DNA from: Chinchilla lanigera | Lineage: Eukaryota; Chordata; Mammalia; Rodentia; Chinchillidae | DNA length: 64,000 nucleotides | Assembly (NCBI RefSeq): GCF_000276665.1 | Contig: NW_004955435.1 | Location: 1,383,593 to 1,447,592, forward strand | Direction of reading: 5' to 3' | Shown: positions 46,811 through 58,959 of the stretch, in pieces | Layout of the letters: each line of letters opens with the position of its first letter | Numbering within the stretch: position 1 is the stretch's first letter | Notes under the pieces: model-generated | Told to the model about the DNA's origin: nothing | Database searches by the model: none | The model's input: the letters and a program-made list of their open reading frames with translations, nothing else | Position numbers and translations under genes: made by a program

Positions 46811-47260
46811 TGGATGGATAACTGGTGGTCAACTTATAACCCCCAGCTGAACTGAGTAAGCGTGGTGCTGGGTGTGGGAGGCCCACCAGGGGATTGTTGC
46901 CAGCAGCATGAGAGGCAGAATTGGAGAATAATACTTTAATTACAAAAAATTGTTTGGTATCCGCCCATTTGTACTAGCTCCACCCTTGGTTCTCCTTCAG
47001 TAAAAGGTGACTGAGGGGGCTGGGGATTTAGCTCAGCGGCAAAAGCGCCTGCCTGGCAAGCGCAAGGTCGTGAGTTCGGTTCCTGGTACAGGAGAAAAAC
47101 CAAAAAAAAAAAAAAAAAAAGGTGACTGAGATTGGTAATCAGGGCTGCGGTCCGGGAGGCTGTAAGCCCCCTGATCCCAGACTTTTGCCTCTCTTGTTTT
47201 TTTTGTTGCTCTTACTTTTTCTATTCATCCACAGGCACCTCCTCCTCGGGACCTGTCCCC
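46811..47260 (+). mobile_element. Second copy of the unnamed LTR, split by an ID SINE
   Basis: From 'actggtggtcaacttataac' through 'tgttgccagcagcatgagag' it matches the 5' end of the LTR at 37161-38024 (opposite strand). It then diverges or is rearranged. The part after the SINE, with 'ctgatcccagacttttgcct' and a T-rich stretch, could be an LTR 3' end. Confidence 0.55.
47016..47116 (+). mobile_element. ID SINE, young
   Basis: ggggctggggatttagctca with an intact A box (tagctcagcgg), near-intact B box (gttcggttcc) and a 19-A tail. Target duplication aaaaggtgactgag is at 47002-47015 and 47117-47130. Confidence 0.97.
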
Positions 47261-47454
47261 CTGGATAGAATGACAAGAGAGACCCTAGCATAGGACTTAG
47301 CCGACCCATACTGAGATATCTCGGCCATAGCAACTGTGAGTAGTAAATGGAGGGAATGCAGTTGCAGTTTTCAGATGCTAAATCTATAACAACTTATCAT
47401 ATGAGAATGGAAAATAAGACATTCTTTGTTTTTAATTTTTGTGCATCTTCAAGA

Positions 47455-47745
47455 ATTCATATTAAACTTAATCCCCAGTGCAACAGTATTTAAGATATGT
47501 GGCTACAGGGTGACTATAACGTGAGCTCAAGGCTGTCACGGAAGGGTGCTCTTAGCAGAGAGGCCCCTAGCAGGAGAGGACTTAGCAAGAAGTCGCAGTC
47601 TTTGAAATGGAGGCCGAGTCCTAGAAGACACTGAATCTGTAGTGCTGTGTGAGATTTCCTAGCCTCCATGACTACAAGCAATAACTTTCTGTTTATAAAT
47701 TATCCTGCTTAAAGATTTTTTATAATAACCTGAACAGCTTAAGGC
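47455..47745 (+). mobile_element. MST/MLT1-type MaLR LTR
   Basis: 'aaacttaatccccagtgcaa' early, 'agacactgaatctgtagtgc' in the middle and 'tctgtttataaattatcctg' near the end follow the MST order. Confidence 0.85.
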
Positions 47746-47806
47746 AATTTGTATCCAAATACACAAATAGGATATGAATAGAGTAATATTCTTAAATTGG
47801 GATATT

Positions 47807-47915
47807 TTTTGTTTTTTTGTTTTTTTTTGGTTTTTTCTCCGGTACCGGGAACCGAACTCACGACCTTGTGCTTGCCAGGCAGGCGCTTTGCCGTTGAGCT
47901 AAATCCCCAGCCCCC
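47807..47915 (-). mobile_element. ID SINE, young
   Basis: The reverse complement differs from the copy at 47016 at only a few positions. A perfect 16-bp target duplication, cttaaattgggatatt, is at 47791-47806 and 47916-47931. Confidence 0.97.
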
Positions 47916-48059
47916 CTTAAATTGGGATATTATGCAGTTTCAGTAGTAAAAAGGAATGACACATATATCTTAACATCCGTGTTCCTTCTACCATCATGTA
48001 TGATGGGGAGTGAAAACAAAGTTGTATGCCTAACGTAGAACAAGCTTGCAGGTCTGACA

Positions 48060-48408
48060 CTGTTAACCTCAGCACTGGTGTCAATCAAGACACTGTGATA
48101 TTAATGAAAGAATAGAGAAATAGGTCAGAGGAAAAGAAGAAAGAGCCAGAAATGTCCTTGCATAAATATATTCAACTGACCTATAACAAAGGTATAAAGG
48201 CAAAACAGCAGGGCAGAAATAGTCTTCTCAACAAACGGTACCAGAACAACTGCACATATGTAGGAAAAAATAAGCGGAAAACATAGGCACATATCACATA
48301 TTCTTGAAGAGAAACATGATGTATAGAGGAATCATAAACCTAAATGTGACATGTAAAACCATAAAAATCCTAGCAGATAACATAAGAAAAGACATACGTG
48401 ATGTTGCG
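48060..48408 (+). mobile_element. Old L1M LINE, ORF2 fragment
   Basis: Sense L1M: 'gtcttctcaacaaacggtac' plus cagaacaactg, 'ccataaaaatcctagcagat' plus aacataagaaaaga. Interrupted at 48410 by an LTR. Confidence 0.85.
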
Positions 48409-48409
48409 T

Positions 48410-48735
48410 ACTTTGTGAGCCAGTTTTCCATCCCTGTGACACAACAACTGAGCAGAACAACTTCAGGGAGGAAGGACTGACTGATTTTGGTTTGTGGCTT
48501 TAGAGCTTTCAGTCCACTATCTGCCATCTTCCTTGTTTCCGGCCTGGGGGGTGAGGCAGGACGGACACGGAAGAGCAAGTGGAGGCCAGGCTGCTCATCT
48601 CACAGGGGCCAGAAACAAAAAGGAGAGAAGGAACATTTTCTGGTGGGCTTCCTCCTGCTCCTGCTTTTGTTTCATCTGAGGCCCCAGGTTAGTGCACTGC
48701 ACTGCCCACATGAAGAGTAGCTCTCCCACCCGGCT
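48410..48735 (-). mobile_element. ERVL-MaLR-type LTR, antisense, nested in L1M
   Basis: 'gagccagttttccatccctg', 'ggtttgtggctttagagctt' and 'gaggccaggctgctcatctc' give the reversed layout of the LTRs at 4833 and 51372. Ends are approximate. Confidence 0.7.
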
Positions 48736-48744
48736 TGCTGTCGA

Positions 48745-49340
48745 AAGGAATTGCAAACCTATGTCCACACAAAAAACCTGCCATGGACATTAATAGACAA
48801 CCTATTTATAATTGCTACCCTTCAAAACAACCAAGATGTTTTTGAGCAGGCGAATGGGTGGCTACACAAACTGTGATACATTCATGTGTGAAACAGTATT
48901 CAGTGATAAAAGGATAAAAGTTATTTAGTCACGAAACTACATAGAGAAACCTGAAAATCACACTACTAAGCAAAAGAAGCCAATCTGAAAGGTAATAAAC
49001 TGTGTAATTCCAACTATATGATACAGTAATCTAGAAAAGGCAATCTATAGAGACACTAAAAAACATCAGGGACTGTCAGGCATTTGAGAGGAGGGACAGA
49101 TGCGTAGGCAGAGCGCAGGGGTTCTTAGGTCAGTGCAGCTGTTCTGTGTGATAATATACTGGTGGGTGCCTATCACTACGCACCTGTTCAAATCTGTTGG
49201 TCGTATACTAGGAGTGATCTATGTACCTTGGGTGCCATCGATGGATACAGAAAGAGCATACACGGGATATGGAGCACGTGGGAAATGTTGCTATGCACGC
49301 CAAAACTACTCTAAAAAGATTATTTTAAAATGCACAGACA
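48745..49340 (+). mobile_element. Old L1M LINE, continuation to 3' end
   Basis: 'gcaaacctatgtccacacaa', 'gcaggcgaatgggtggctac', 'gtaattccaactatatgata' and 'ccaaaactactctaaaaaga' continue the L1M in order. Confidence 0.85.
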
Positions 49341-49439
49341 ATTCCATCTAACCTTTGGATATACAATGTTTTATTTACCATAACTTTTTTATTTCTTGTA
49401 TATCTAATTCTTTGACATGGTAGAAATAGTCCATCTGGC

Positions 49440-49856
49440 CCTGCAGAGGCTGCTCTCCCTGACTGTCAGTTCCTGGCAGACAAAGCAGTCACCTTCCCCA
49501 CATGTACACAGTTCAGGTGCCGGCCGGCCCCGAGCCGTCCCAGCCTCTTCCTGTACCTGGCTCTTGGGTTTAGGTGTCTCCTGCCCCCTGCCCACTTCAC
49601 CCAGGACCGGCAGCCAGGCAACTACACGCAGTCCCTGTTCCCTTGGAGTCACCCACTGAAATTATTCAAATTAGTCCACTCTGAGTATGCGTAACTGGCC
49701 TGGCCTTTTCCTGTCCTCTAAACCCACAATAAACATTCTTACCCGTGATTTCCGACACTCTCGCTCACTCCTCACTGACCTGCTATTTTCCAGTGTGGCC
49801 CCTGCACAGGTGTTTACAGGTGTGTATCCCTGTCACTGCGTTATACACATGTGTAT
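49440..49856 (+). mobile_element. LTR-like sequence with AATAAA, next to the gap
   Basis: A GC-rich part is followed by a poly-A signal (AATAAA, 49728-49733) and a pyrimidine-rich stretch ('tctcgctcactcctcactga'), an R-U5-like layout. Family unknown, ends not visible because the gap begins at 49857. Confidence 0.35.
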
Positions 49857-50042
49857 NNNNNNNNNNNNNNNNNNNNNNNNNNNNNNNNNNNNNNNNNNNN
49901 NNNNNNNNNNNNNNNNNNNNNNNNNNNNNNNNNNNNNNNNNNNNNNNNNNNNNNNNNNNNNNNNNNNNNNNNNNNNNNNNNNNNNNNNNNNNNNNNNNNN
50001 NNNNNNNNNNNNNNNNNNNNNNNNNNNNNNNNNNNNNNNNNN
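49857..50042. other. Assembly gap (186 N)
   Basis: Undetermined bases. Frames that cross it are artefacts. Confidence 1.
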
Positions 50043-50439
50043 TGGATCTAGGGATGAGGGAGGAGTGACTTGAGGGTCTGGGACAGCAGATCACAATTTC
50101 ACATTTAACAGCATGCTGCCATGGAAGAGGAGACTTGAAGCGACTCTGACATATTAAAAGTGAGACAGGAGTTTATTATAGTTTTCTGCATTATAATTTT
50201 TCAAATTTCAGAAAACAGAAATAATTTTTAGAAAGGGTAATATTACCTATGACATCCAAAAGATGTAAAGATAGTACAAAATGAAGGCAAGGGCAGTATT
50301 CAGCAAACCACAGATGAACCAAGTTGAAATTTGTGAAACTGAGATAAGGGAAGAAACTTCAGAGGACACAGAAGTGGTAGCAGGTACGCAGCAGTGGCCC
50401 AGTCACTCCATTTGCTTATTCTCAACTTGTTCATCAGCC
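50043..50439. other. Unassigned sequence after the gap
   Basis: No gene or named repeat recognised. Confidence 0.4.
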
Positions 50440-50890
50440 CTTCTCAAGGGTCAGTGTGCGTCAGTTTTCCGTCACCACCGCAGCACCGTGTAACAGCGGG
50501 AAACACAGAGTTTCAGCGGTACACAGCAATAATCTCTGACTCCACAGAAGTCTTTGGGTTGACCAGCTGGTTCTGCTGATCTGAGCTGGGCACACACAGA
50601 CTTATTTGTATGCCTGTTGTTAGGTCAACTTATTAGCTGGCCTTGGCTGGGCTCTCTCATGGGGCTGTCATCCCGGCGCTGCTCCTCACGACTGTTCTCC
50701 AGCAGGGTAGCCCGGGGTTAGCATCGTGGTCAAGACAGGAGCAAAGAAGGGCAGGAAGAAGCACATGGGCTTCTTGGGCCCTGGGCTCACAGCCAGTGCC
50801 TCTGCATGTGGCATGGCAGCACGGGCTTGACATCTGTAATGGGAAGAGTACGCAGCTCAAAACTATAATTACAGCCAAGACGCCACCGTT
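50440..50890 (-). mobile_element. MLT1-type MaLR LTR, antisense
   Basis: 'gtctttgggttgaccagctg', 'ctgagctgggcacacacaga' and 'ggccttggctgggctctctc' are the reversed MLT1 interior. Confidence 0.7.
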
Positions 50891-51371
50891 AGGTAAGAGC
50901 TATGCTAGTGTGAAGCTTCTCCAGTTTACTTCATTCACTCCAAGAATTAGGGAGAAGTAGGCAGGTCAAGGATTAGCTCTAGTGAGGGTTGGTTTGTCTA
51001 TTTTAGATGGATCCTTATGTGTCCCTGTCTGAGAAAGATCCCCAACATGTCAATATCTTCATCAGCCTAGGCCTCCTGAGAGTACTGTAACCTAAAGCAG
51101 AAGACTCCGCTCTTCAGCAATGCAGTCTGAAGAAAACTAGCTTTGCTGATGGTTTCTCTCAGAGAGGACAGAAGTATATGCTAGAGAGACTAAAGTCTTT
51201 CAAGGGCTGCGCTCAGGTTATGGTGACAGTTGCACTCTTGACAAAACGCCTGTAAAGTTTTCTCAAAAGAGCTCTGTGAGAACATATGGTGGGGAGCACC
51301 ACATAGGACTGTGTTCCTCTGCCGGGAGATAGAAACGCACATTAGTTTTAGACACTGCTGGCTGCCAGTTC
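50891..51371. other. Unassigned sequence
   Basis: No gene or repeat recognised. Confidence 0.4.
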
Positions 51372-51690
51372 TGTTAGTCAACGTCTTGTCCCAGGGACAA
51401 AACCCCCAACTCCTGAAACTTAGGGGAGGGGAGGTTTGCTGGGGAACGCGGTTTCAGAAGGGTTAGTCCAATCAGCTGGCTCCAATGAGGAAGAGCCATG
51501 AAGGAGGGGCATGACGGCGAAGAGCTGCTCGACCCACAGAGACAAGGAGCAGAGAGAGAGGAGAGAGCAGACTGGACGGGACTGCGCCCTTCCGCTCACA
51601 CCCCCAGGGATCTGCCTCTCCAACAGACCCTACCTCCTGCAGCACATTTGGGTGTAAACCTAGCAGCGTGTGAATCCACTGATGGGTGTA
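51372..51690 (-). mobile_element. ERVL-MaLR-type LTR, antisense
   Basis: TGTTAGTCAACGTCTTGTCC start, 'cagctggctccaatgaggaa' interior and 'accctacctcctgcagcaca' match the LTR at 4833 in orientation and order. Confidence 0.8.
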
Positions 51691-51724
51691 AGGGCCCTGT
51701 GGTCCAGTCACCTTCTAGCAGCCC

Positions 51725-51840
51725 CACTTCTAATTATGAGACTTTGGGGGAGGTACACAGCCTCGTCTTTCAATTTAAAGATAGTAATAACAGTAAAATA
51801 ATAAGCATGTGAAAGAACAAAATGAATTCATGAATGAAAG
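51725..51840 (+). mobile_element. MIR fragment
   Basis: 'attatgagactttgggggag' and 'tcaatttaaagatagtaata' fit the MIR core. Confidence 0.55.
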
Positions 51841-52049
51841 GATGAAAAGAAAAGGCTCACTTTTTTCTAAACTTGTTTTCACACAAGCACCTTTCACAAA
51901 ACAGTTCGCTTTGAGATATATGAACAATGTTTCATAAATACCTGTTCGTAAATTCAGACTTAATTTGTACTATCAAAAACATGTACAGCCAGCAATCATT
52001 TTCCCTGAAGTACTGAATCAAGGAGATCAAAGTATAAAACTGGTTATGT

Positions 52050-52195
52050 TTTGTTTTATTTTTTGAGACAGGGTCTCAAAAACTATGTAATTCAGGCTGT
52101 TTTGAAATCACTATGTATCCCAGGCTGGCTTCGAACTCATGCCAGTCCTCCAGTTCCAGCCTCCTGAGTGCGGACGTTGCAGGCATATACCAACA
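52050..52195 (-). mobile_element. B1-type SINE, diverged
   Basis: 'ttgagacagggtctcaaaaa', 'cccaggctggcttcgaactc' and 'gcctcctgagtgcggacgtt' give a minus-strand B1. Confidence 0.9.
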
Positions 52196-52319
52196 CGAGT
52201 GGCTTCAAACTGATTTTTACATGAACAAATTGGTTTCATTTTGCATCACTGCCTGTCTTAGAATGGACGCCATGGGGTCATCTGTGAGTGCAATCATCAG
52301 AAGGTATTTCATGGTCACC

Positions 52320-52440
52320 TAATAGGATCCAAGCTGTCTGCTAGGTTCTGGGGATACAAAGATAATTTAATCTTCTTCTCAAGTCTCAGTTAGGTAAAGG
52401 TTAATATGTGCAACTAAACAATTAATTATAATGTGACGTA
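52320..52440 (-). mobile_element. L2 3'-end fragment
   Basis: 'ctgctaggttctggggatac' plus aaagata is the reversed L2 3' motif. Confidence 0.6.
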
Positions 52441-52539
52441 TCTGACATTCTCTGTTATTGCAATTTAACAATTTTAAACATCCGAGGCACATAGTCATGA
52501 TTCCCCTAAATCACAAACATTAGTTTAAACACTGTCAGG

Positions 52540-52650
52540 CTGGTGGGTAAACTGTGTAGTAACTAGGCAAGGTCAGAGCCAACTATTCCGTGTTGGCATC
52601 TCAACTCAGCTCTGATGTTCTTCAATTGCCTTATAGATAAAATGGCTCAA
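52540..52650 (+). mobile_element. Possible MIR fragment
   Basis: 'gccttatagataaaatggct' resembles the MIR core; weak. Confidence 0.35.
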
Positions 52651-53044
52651 GTCAAAGGAGAAAAATGCTAATTCTTTATGAAAACCGTACATGGATGATC
52701 AATGCTGGTGAAAGAGTGACGAGATGGAATATGTAAGACTAGGAGACAGATGTAGCTACAGCTAAAGGTAGGCTCGGGGGGAGTAACTGTGCTAACTCTA
52801 AAAGGAAAAGGTTCTGGGGATGGATGTGTGGTCATAAGCCTGGGAAGATTTTATTGTTATGACAGAAGATGAATGCTCCAAAGTAAGCATTGGTTGACGG
52901 ACCAAATCCTTACAGCAATAAAAAGAGTGGAATTATGAATGAAAACAGAACTAATCTGATCAGAAAGAAAAGCATAGCTTATACAAGTGGAAGAGGCTAA
53001 AACGATTGTATAGTGCATATAAGGAAATTAATTGAATGGGCAGG

Positions 53045-53527
53045 AATTATGCAGTGAATTGATTCCTCCCAATATATATGATTAAATCCTGTCCCTATCG
53101 CCTCAGAATGTGACTTTCTGTAGAAATAACACTGAGGAAGATGTAGTTAGTTAAAATGCCACGTTAGAGTAGGACGGGCTCCCAATCCAGCATAAATAAA
53201 TGGAGTCCTTATTTTTAAAAAGGGGAATTTGCACACTGAAGCACACAGAATGACATAAAGACTTCAGGTTGACAGCTGTGTGACAACACAGCATCCATCT
53301 GAATGACCTTTACAAGCCAAGAGACACCACAGACTGCCAGGAACTTGCGGAAGCTGAGAAGAAGCCCGGCAGCATTCTCCCTTGCAAATTTCCAGAGGAC
53401 TATCGCCCTGCTGGTTCCTTGATTTGGGGTTCTGAACCTTCAGAACTGGTACATCACACATTTCTGTTGTCATATTCCACCAAACTTGTATTACCTTTTT
53501 TTGCAGCAGCTTTGGGAAATAATACAG
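53045..53527 (+). mobile_element. MLT1-type MaLR LTR, nearly complete
   Basis: 'gcctcagaatgtgactttct', 'gatgtagttagttaaaatgc', 'tccttatttttaaaaagggg', 'atttctgttgtcatattcca' and the end 'gggaaataatacag' follow MLT1 from start to end. Confidence 0.85.
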
Positions 53528-55454
53528 TGATGCTTCAGAAGAAAATCACCTTTGTGCTGCTTACCCTTTGATTAAAATGTTGAGGGACCAGCACTGAGGT
53601 CTAGAAAGGGTACTGGGCTGTGGTTACATCCTAAACCAATACCCAGGAGAAGAGAAGTGGAGGCCAACAGCAAAGGTATAAAAATAAAATCATACAGACC
53701 TGGCTGAAGTCAGAGTTTATGAATTTATAGTGGATCTATGAATTTATTGCAATATTAATGTGATAAAAACCCCAGGTGCACGTAGGAATTTAGTGCATGA
53801 TAAGAGTATTATTTCAAATAAAATACAATTGACTGTTTGGGGCAAATCACAAAATTAAACATCAACAAATAAAATTTCTGTGCCCTTGAATTTAAAAAAG
53901 TCCTTTATAATAATATTTTAAAAATATAAACAAAGAAACAATCTAAGTATCCAATAAATGGAAATGTCACATATAAATGATATTTGCAATTTTTTGAAAA
54001 GTGTCAATACATGCTATTTTCCAAATTAGTGTGGTTTGTAACATACACGCACACACACACACACATATATTCATATGATATGTCTCAAAATAAAATAAAT
54101 GGTTACTGTCATGTTCAACTGATAGAATTATAGGTTTACCATGATTTCATTTTCCAAATTATATAGTTAGTATATGGCTTTAATACATATAATTTAATTC
54201 CATTTATATGTAATATGCATAATTGTGTCAAGGAAGTACTGTGACAGTTGCACTTCAGGTATCTGAACATCTGATATGCCACTGGTAAGACAGTGCTTAA
54301 ACTCTGCATTTAACAACGAGAAAGAATCTCTGAGCTGGAGAGCAGGACAGCCCTGTTGAGAGAGGACCCCAGAGACTCCAGGACAAAGTGAGTATTAGAC
54401 ATCTGGAGCACTGGTCAGGAACATGAAGAGAAAATGAGTAAAATTTGAGAAGTAAAACAGGTTAAAAAAAAACAAAAAACTTCCAGCAAGGTGAGCGAGT
54501 CAAGGTTTTGTGTTTAAACTTAGAAGTCGACCATGATTACCATTTTTTTCATGAAGTTAGCTTTTGCCTGCGGTGGTCTGAATGAGTAACTCTAATGTTT
54601 AGTTCACTTGGCATTTGACCTTGTTCACTTCACTCCTGCTTAGGAGAGGATTATGTCCAAGTTAAGTGCTACTACTTAGAAAGGACTGCGGGCACCAGAC
54701 TTATGCACTGGGCCGGAGCGCGGTCAACTGACAGAAGTTGGCCACAACAGCAGCCTTGGTAAACTAGGGCAAGACCCTGATCACAGGGGACATGTGTCTT
54801 TCCACACACAGTCCTTATAGCTGTTAGGAATATCAACATTCCTAGTTTTCTGTTCTGCAGTTAGCTGTGCAACCCTAGACTGTAAACCAATGTTAAATTC
54901 CTTGTAAGCTTTTGTGTATGTAAGTCTCTAGCTTTAAGTCTCCATGCCAAGCCTAGGTAGATGCGTTGGATAAGTTGCCAAGGCTGAACGTGATGCCGTG
55001 GAGGGAAGTCTTTGAATTCCTGAGCCTGATCCATAATCTCCTAAGGGCTCATTTTAACACGTGGTTTCAGGGTAGTTCTGGACTTGATATGTGCGTAAAT
55101 TTTGGCCGCAGCTTTAGATTTAAATGTTAGAGGTCCCCACCCCCGAACAGAGGTTCAAAATAGCTTGTCCCCACTCTTCTCCCTAGCTGGAGCAATCCTA
55201 CGCAGCCGAGAGTTCCCATCCAACCAGGACTCACTCTGATTGCGTCTCTCTGTCTCCCTGTGATGTGGGTCATCACTGCTGTCCCTCTTGGAAATCTATT
55301 CCATTTATTAAGCCAGCGCGTTCCACTAGAGTCAAGTAAGGTCTCCATTCTCACCAAAGGCTGTCACACTGATACTTCTATTACTTCCAGTATGTATTTT
55401 CTACCACTCTTCCTTGTCTGCTCCTCTCCAATCTGTCAAGATCTTTTTCTTTTT
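53528..55454. other. Largely unassigned sequence
   Basis: No gene is visible. An (AC)n run lies at 54049-54064. The stretch 54560-55260 is less AT-rich but matches nothing I know. Confidence 0.4.
54049..54064. repeat. (AC)n microsatellite
   Basis: Short uninterrupted AC run followed by ATAT. Confidence 0.9.
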
Positions 55455-55640
55455 AAGCTGTTGATGATTGAATGATTGAACCCAGTACCTTGTGTATGCT
55501 AGGCAAGTATACTACTACTGAGCTATATTCTAGCACTCTTTTTTAAAATTTCTGAAACAAGATCCTATTGAGTTATGCAGGCTGGCTTTGAACTTGTGAT
55601 CCTCCTGCCTCAGCCTCCTGAGTAACTGTGCAGCACTGAA
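55455..55640 (-). mobile_element. ID-B1 composite SINE (B4 / B1-dID type)
   Basis: ID half 'gattgaacccagtaccttgt' to 'ctactgagctatattctagc' followed by B1 half 'gaaacaagatcctattgagt' to 'gcctcagcctcctgagtaac'. Confidence 0.85.
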
Positions 55641-57919
55641 CCAAGCTTGGCCACACTCACTGTGACTCCTTGAAAAGTGTTCTCAGTCAAAGCAGTGGGT
55701 ACCCAGTTGCTGACAGTGTGAATTTCCCACTTAGCTTGGAGAAGCTCTTCTCTCTTGCCTTTTGGATCCTGGTCATTGGCAAGGTTTGCAGACATGAAAG
55801 TCTGCTGTCTCCTATTTCTCCTCTCAGTCTACCAGAGACTTCCTGGGTTTCCAGCACGGTATCTCCACTAATACCAATGGACTTCTTCTCCTTTTCTGGA
55901 TAGTCAGATTGAGAATATACTATTTCCCACTTGTCTTGCTTGGCCTTAATTTCTCATTTTTCCCTTCAGTTGTGTCCAGTCAACTTCTGTGGTCTAGTGT
56001 TTCCTTTTAGGACATTAATTTTCTCTTGTAGCTAAGTGATTTTGGGGGATGGTGTAATTTTAACAGGGCAAGGTGACTCCTTTTGAGTGAGACTCTCATA
56101 CTTTGCAGTGGCTTAACATCCCTGGTTCCTGCTCAGTAAATCACCAGGAATATTTTCAAGTTCCCTAGTGAAAAGTAGGAGTCCACTACTATGACTGGGA
56201 CATGGCTTTCTGGTGAGTGGATTCAAATGAGCCTGGCTGAAGGCCTGACCTGCTAACTCTGCCAGCTCCTGGCCGTCGGGGACCCAGGACAGTTTGCAGA
56301 GTTGAAAACCTGCCACGAGAAAGGAAGAAACAGGACAGTTTAGAGGAAATGCTTCCACAGCACTACCAAGGAAACATCCATCTGACCTGAAATTGGAACT
56401 CCTTTAGAAGCCAAGAGGACGGCTGGGCCACCTGGAGAATGGGAAGATGTCCGGGCACCACCCGCTTCCACAGTGAGGCTCAGAACCAGAGTACACGAGT
56501 GATTTGGGGAGAAAATGTGGCATGTGGGTGATGAAAGGAACATTACTTTTATCTGAAAGAGAAAGGGCTAGAGCATGAACTGACATGGGAAGTAGAGTAA
56601 GGAGAGGTTTTCCATGATGAACACTGCAGAGTCCATTTCTCTGTATGATACTAACAGCTGCCCCCAAAAATCAGGGCTTCCACTTCCTCTGAATAGCATG
56701 GAACTCTTGAGAAAAGTTAACAAGAAAAATAGTTTGCCCAAAAAGAATATATTTGTATGCATGTTGTGTGTCTCTGTATACCCGTACCACATACCTGTGC
56801 ATCTGTGTTCAAGTGGACAGTGTAAAAGAGTCGTCACATCTATGAGGCCACCTTCGTGCCTCCAGATCCAAAGATAAAAGTTCTGCTGCAAATAACATGT
56901 TCAGAAAAAGAATCACAGGTCAGTATAAGAATGATTTAGCTCAGAAAGTTCAACTAATGGCCTCTGTCTGGGCTCAGCTGTGGAATGTGAACCAGAAAAA
57001 AGCAGAAGTTTATAGAATATTCCCAGAAATGATGAATCTGTGAGAAGTTTTATTTTAGTGCTTTCATTTTCTGTAATGAAATGAAATAATAAATCCCTAT
57101 TTGTATTTGAGTACTCCAAAATAGCTTGTAAGAATAGAAAAATCTGTTAGTTTCTCAGAAAAAAAGAGGAAAACAGCTGAATCTGTCCAATCTTGTATTC
57201 ATCCATTCAGGATATAAATGATGTTATTGTTGAGAAGAAGTTAAGGAATTTTCTCCAGAGAGGAAAAAAACTTCTGTGGAGAAAACTGGAATTTGTAATG
57301 CAGTAAATACAAAGGGAAAATTAATTTGACGATTTTCTATTGGTCATAGTAAAAAGCATAATAGTAGATTCTCATCCACCCACTCCCAGATACTTAGCAA
57401 GTTCTACCACTGGCCAGACGGAGTGCAGCGCTGATGGAAATGGACTCCGGCGGGGTACGAGGTGTTCTTGTCCTCCAAAACCTTGTAATCTTCGCAGATC
57501 AAAATCATGATGTTGCTGCAGTCAGAGAAAACCCAGAGTAACAAGTTTCCCTGACAGTTGCTGTTGTGTTTGTTGTATTTATCTGCAACATTTTGGGGAA
57601 AGACAGTTCCGCCGTGTCTGCCATGGGTCCTGGCAGCCTTCCTTCAAACTGGCATGCTTCGTGCGGAGCTGACGGAACAAGGCTTTGGAGAAGTAACTTG
57701 CTGAGCCCAAGAACCAGGGTGGCGGGGCAGGTGGCACGAGATGATCGGTGGCAGGCATGGCGGTGCTTTGGGTCACAGCCCTGAAAACTAAGGCACATTC
57801 TCGGAACCAAGGCCAGGCAGACATTTGGGATTCCAAGGGCCTGAGAAAGGGAAATAAAATGCTTTCAGACAGTTGTGCTTATTACAAGGAAAGAACACAA
57901 AAAACCAAAATCAAAATAA
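55641..57919. other. Largely unassigned sequence
   Basis: No gene or named repeat. At 57420-57840 the base composition is richer in GC and three small frames overlap, the longest on the minus strand (57505-57810, 101 codons); I recognise no domain and see no splice signals of note. Confidence 0.4.
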
Positions 57920-58235
57920 AATAAAATCATGAGGAAGAACACAAATAAGCAATTCACAAAAAAGAAACATTACCTGTCTAGAACTATCCGTCTTTGCTAG
58001 TAATCATTAAATGAAACTAAAATTGCAATAAGATACTGTTTTTCATGAGCTACCTCAACATTAATAGAGAAACTTTCTTACAGTAATATACAAAATAGGC
58101 ACATAAAAAGCCCTGTTATTAATTAATTGAAAACCTACATAAACATAAATTGAAAACCTCTTTCTGATATGTGAAAATTTGCATTAAAATAGTTTAAAAT
58201 GTTCATATTCTATGGCACAAATCTATCTCATGGTG
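57920..58235 (+). mobile_element. Old L1M LINE, ORF2 fragment
   Basis: 'caaataagcaattcacaaaa', then 'ctagtaatcattaaatgaaa' and 'gcaataagatactgtttttc' follow L1 ORF2 sense DNA. Confidence 0.65.
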
Positions 58236-58241
58236 TATGTG

Positions 58242-58243
<2 letters not shown>

Positions 58244-58279
<36 letters not shown>
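58244..58279. repeat. (GT)n microsatellite
   Basis: About 18 uninterrupted GT units next to a SINE tail. Confidence 0.95.
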
Positions 58280-58280
<1 letters not shown>

Positions 58281-58282
<2 letters not shown>

Positions 58283-58490
58283 GGGGATTGAACCCAAGGT
58301 ATTTATACTGAGCTTTATCACCCTATCCTTTTATTGATCAGTTGATTCATTCATTTACCTATTCATTTATATGTTCACTCATTTAAAGGCAGAATCTCAT
58401 TAAGTTTCTCAGTTGCCTAGACTGGGTTCATTTTGCCTCAGCCTCCTGGAGTGCGGTATTACAGGCATGCACCACCATGCCAGGCTCACC
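58281..58490 (-). mobile_element. ID-B1 composite SINE (B4 / B1-dID type)
   Basis: 'ctggggattgaacccaaggt' (ID half) and 'ggcagaatctcattaagttt' to 'gcaccaccatgccaggctca' (B1 half), with a CATT-rich spacer. Confidence 0.85.
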
Positions 58491-58609
58491 CCCTGATTTG
58501 TAACTCAGGAAATGAATTATTAGAGTCCTCATAAATGGAGTAACAGGAACTCACCATACCATTATCTTGTATGGTGAAGCTCTGCATTATTTCCAATTTT
58601 TTTTATTTT

Positions 58610-58840
58610 TTCAATTTTTTTACTACTTGTTACAGTCTTTGTTTGATCAGCCTTACACTCCTAAGTCTGGTGGACTGAGCAACTTCGTTGAAGATAACAG
58701 TATGTAACGTAGCAATTATTGTTAATTCCTATCATTTTGTTCTGAGGTCATGTATCATTTTTGTTGTTTTTCTGTTGTTTTGATTTTGTCCTCGTTGTTT
58801 TGTTAGTTTTTTTATCTTTAAAATTAAAAAAACTAGTGAA
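58610..58840 (+). mobile_element. L1 3' UTR end
   Basis: 'gactgagcaacttcgttgaa', 'gtaacgtagcaattattgtt' and the terminal 'ttatctttaaaattaaaaaa' match the L1 3' ends at 1 and 33090. Confidence 0.85.
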
Positions 58841-58959
58841 AAAAGAAAATCTCGAAAGTTAGGCACAACATGATGCTACTGTAAACTTTGTGAGAAAATT
58901 TACATTCACAAATAGAAGGATATTCACACAAAATTTCAACTAGTTATGATAGAAAATAC

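Noticed and set aside
47016..47090. tRNA gene signature (A and B boxes)
   Set aside because: It belongs to the ID SINE; there is no cloverleaf with proper acceptor stem, and a poly-A tail and target duplications are present.
49687..50094. Open frames of up to 128 codons crossing the run of N
   Set aside because: More than half of each is undetermined sequence; they are artefacts of the assembly gap.
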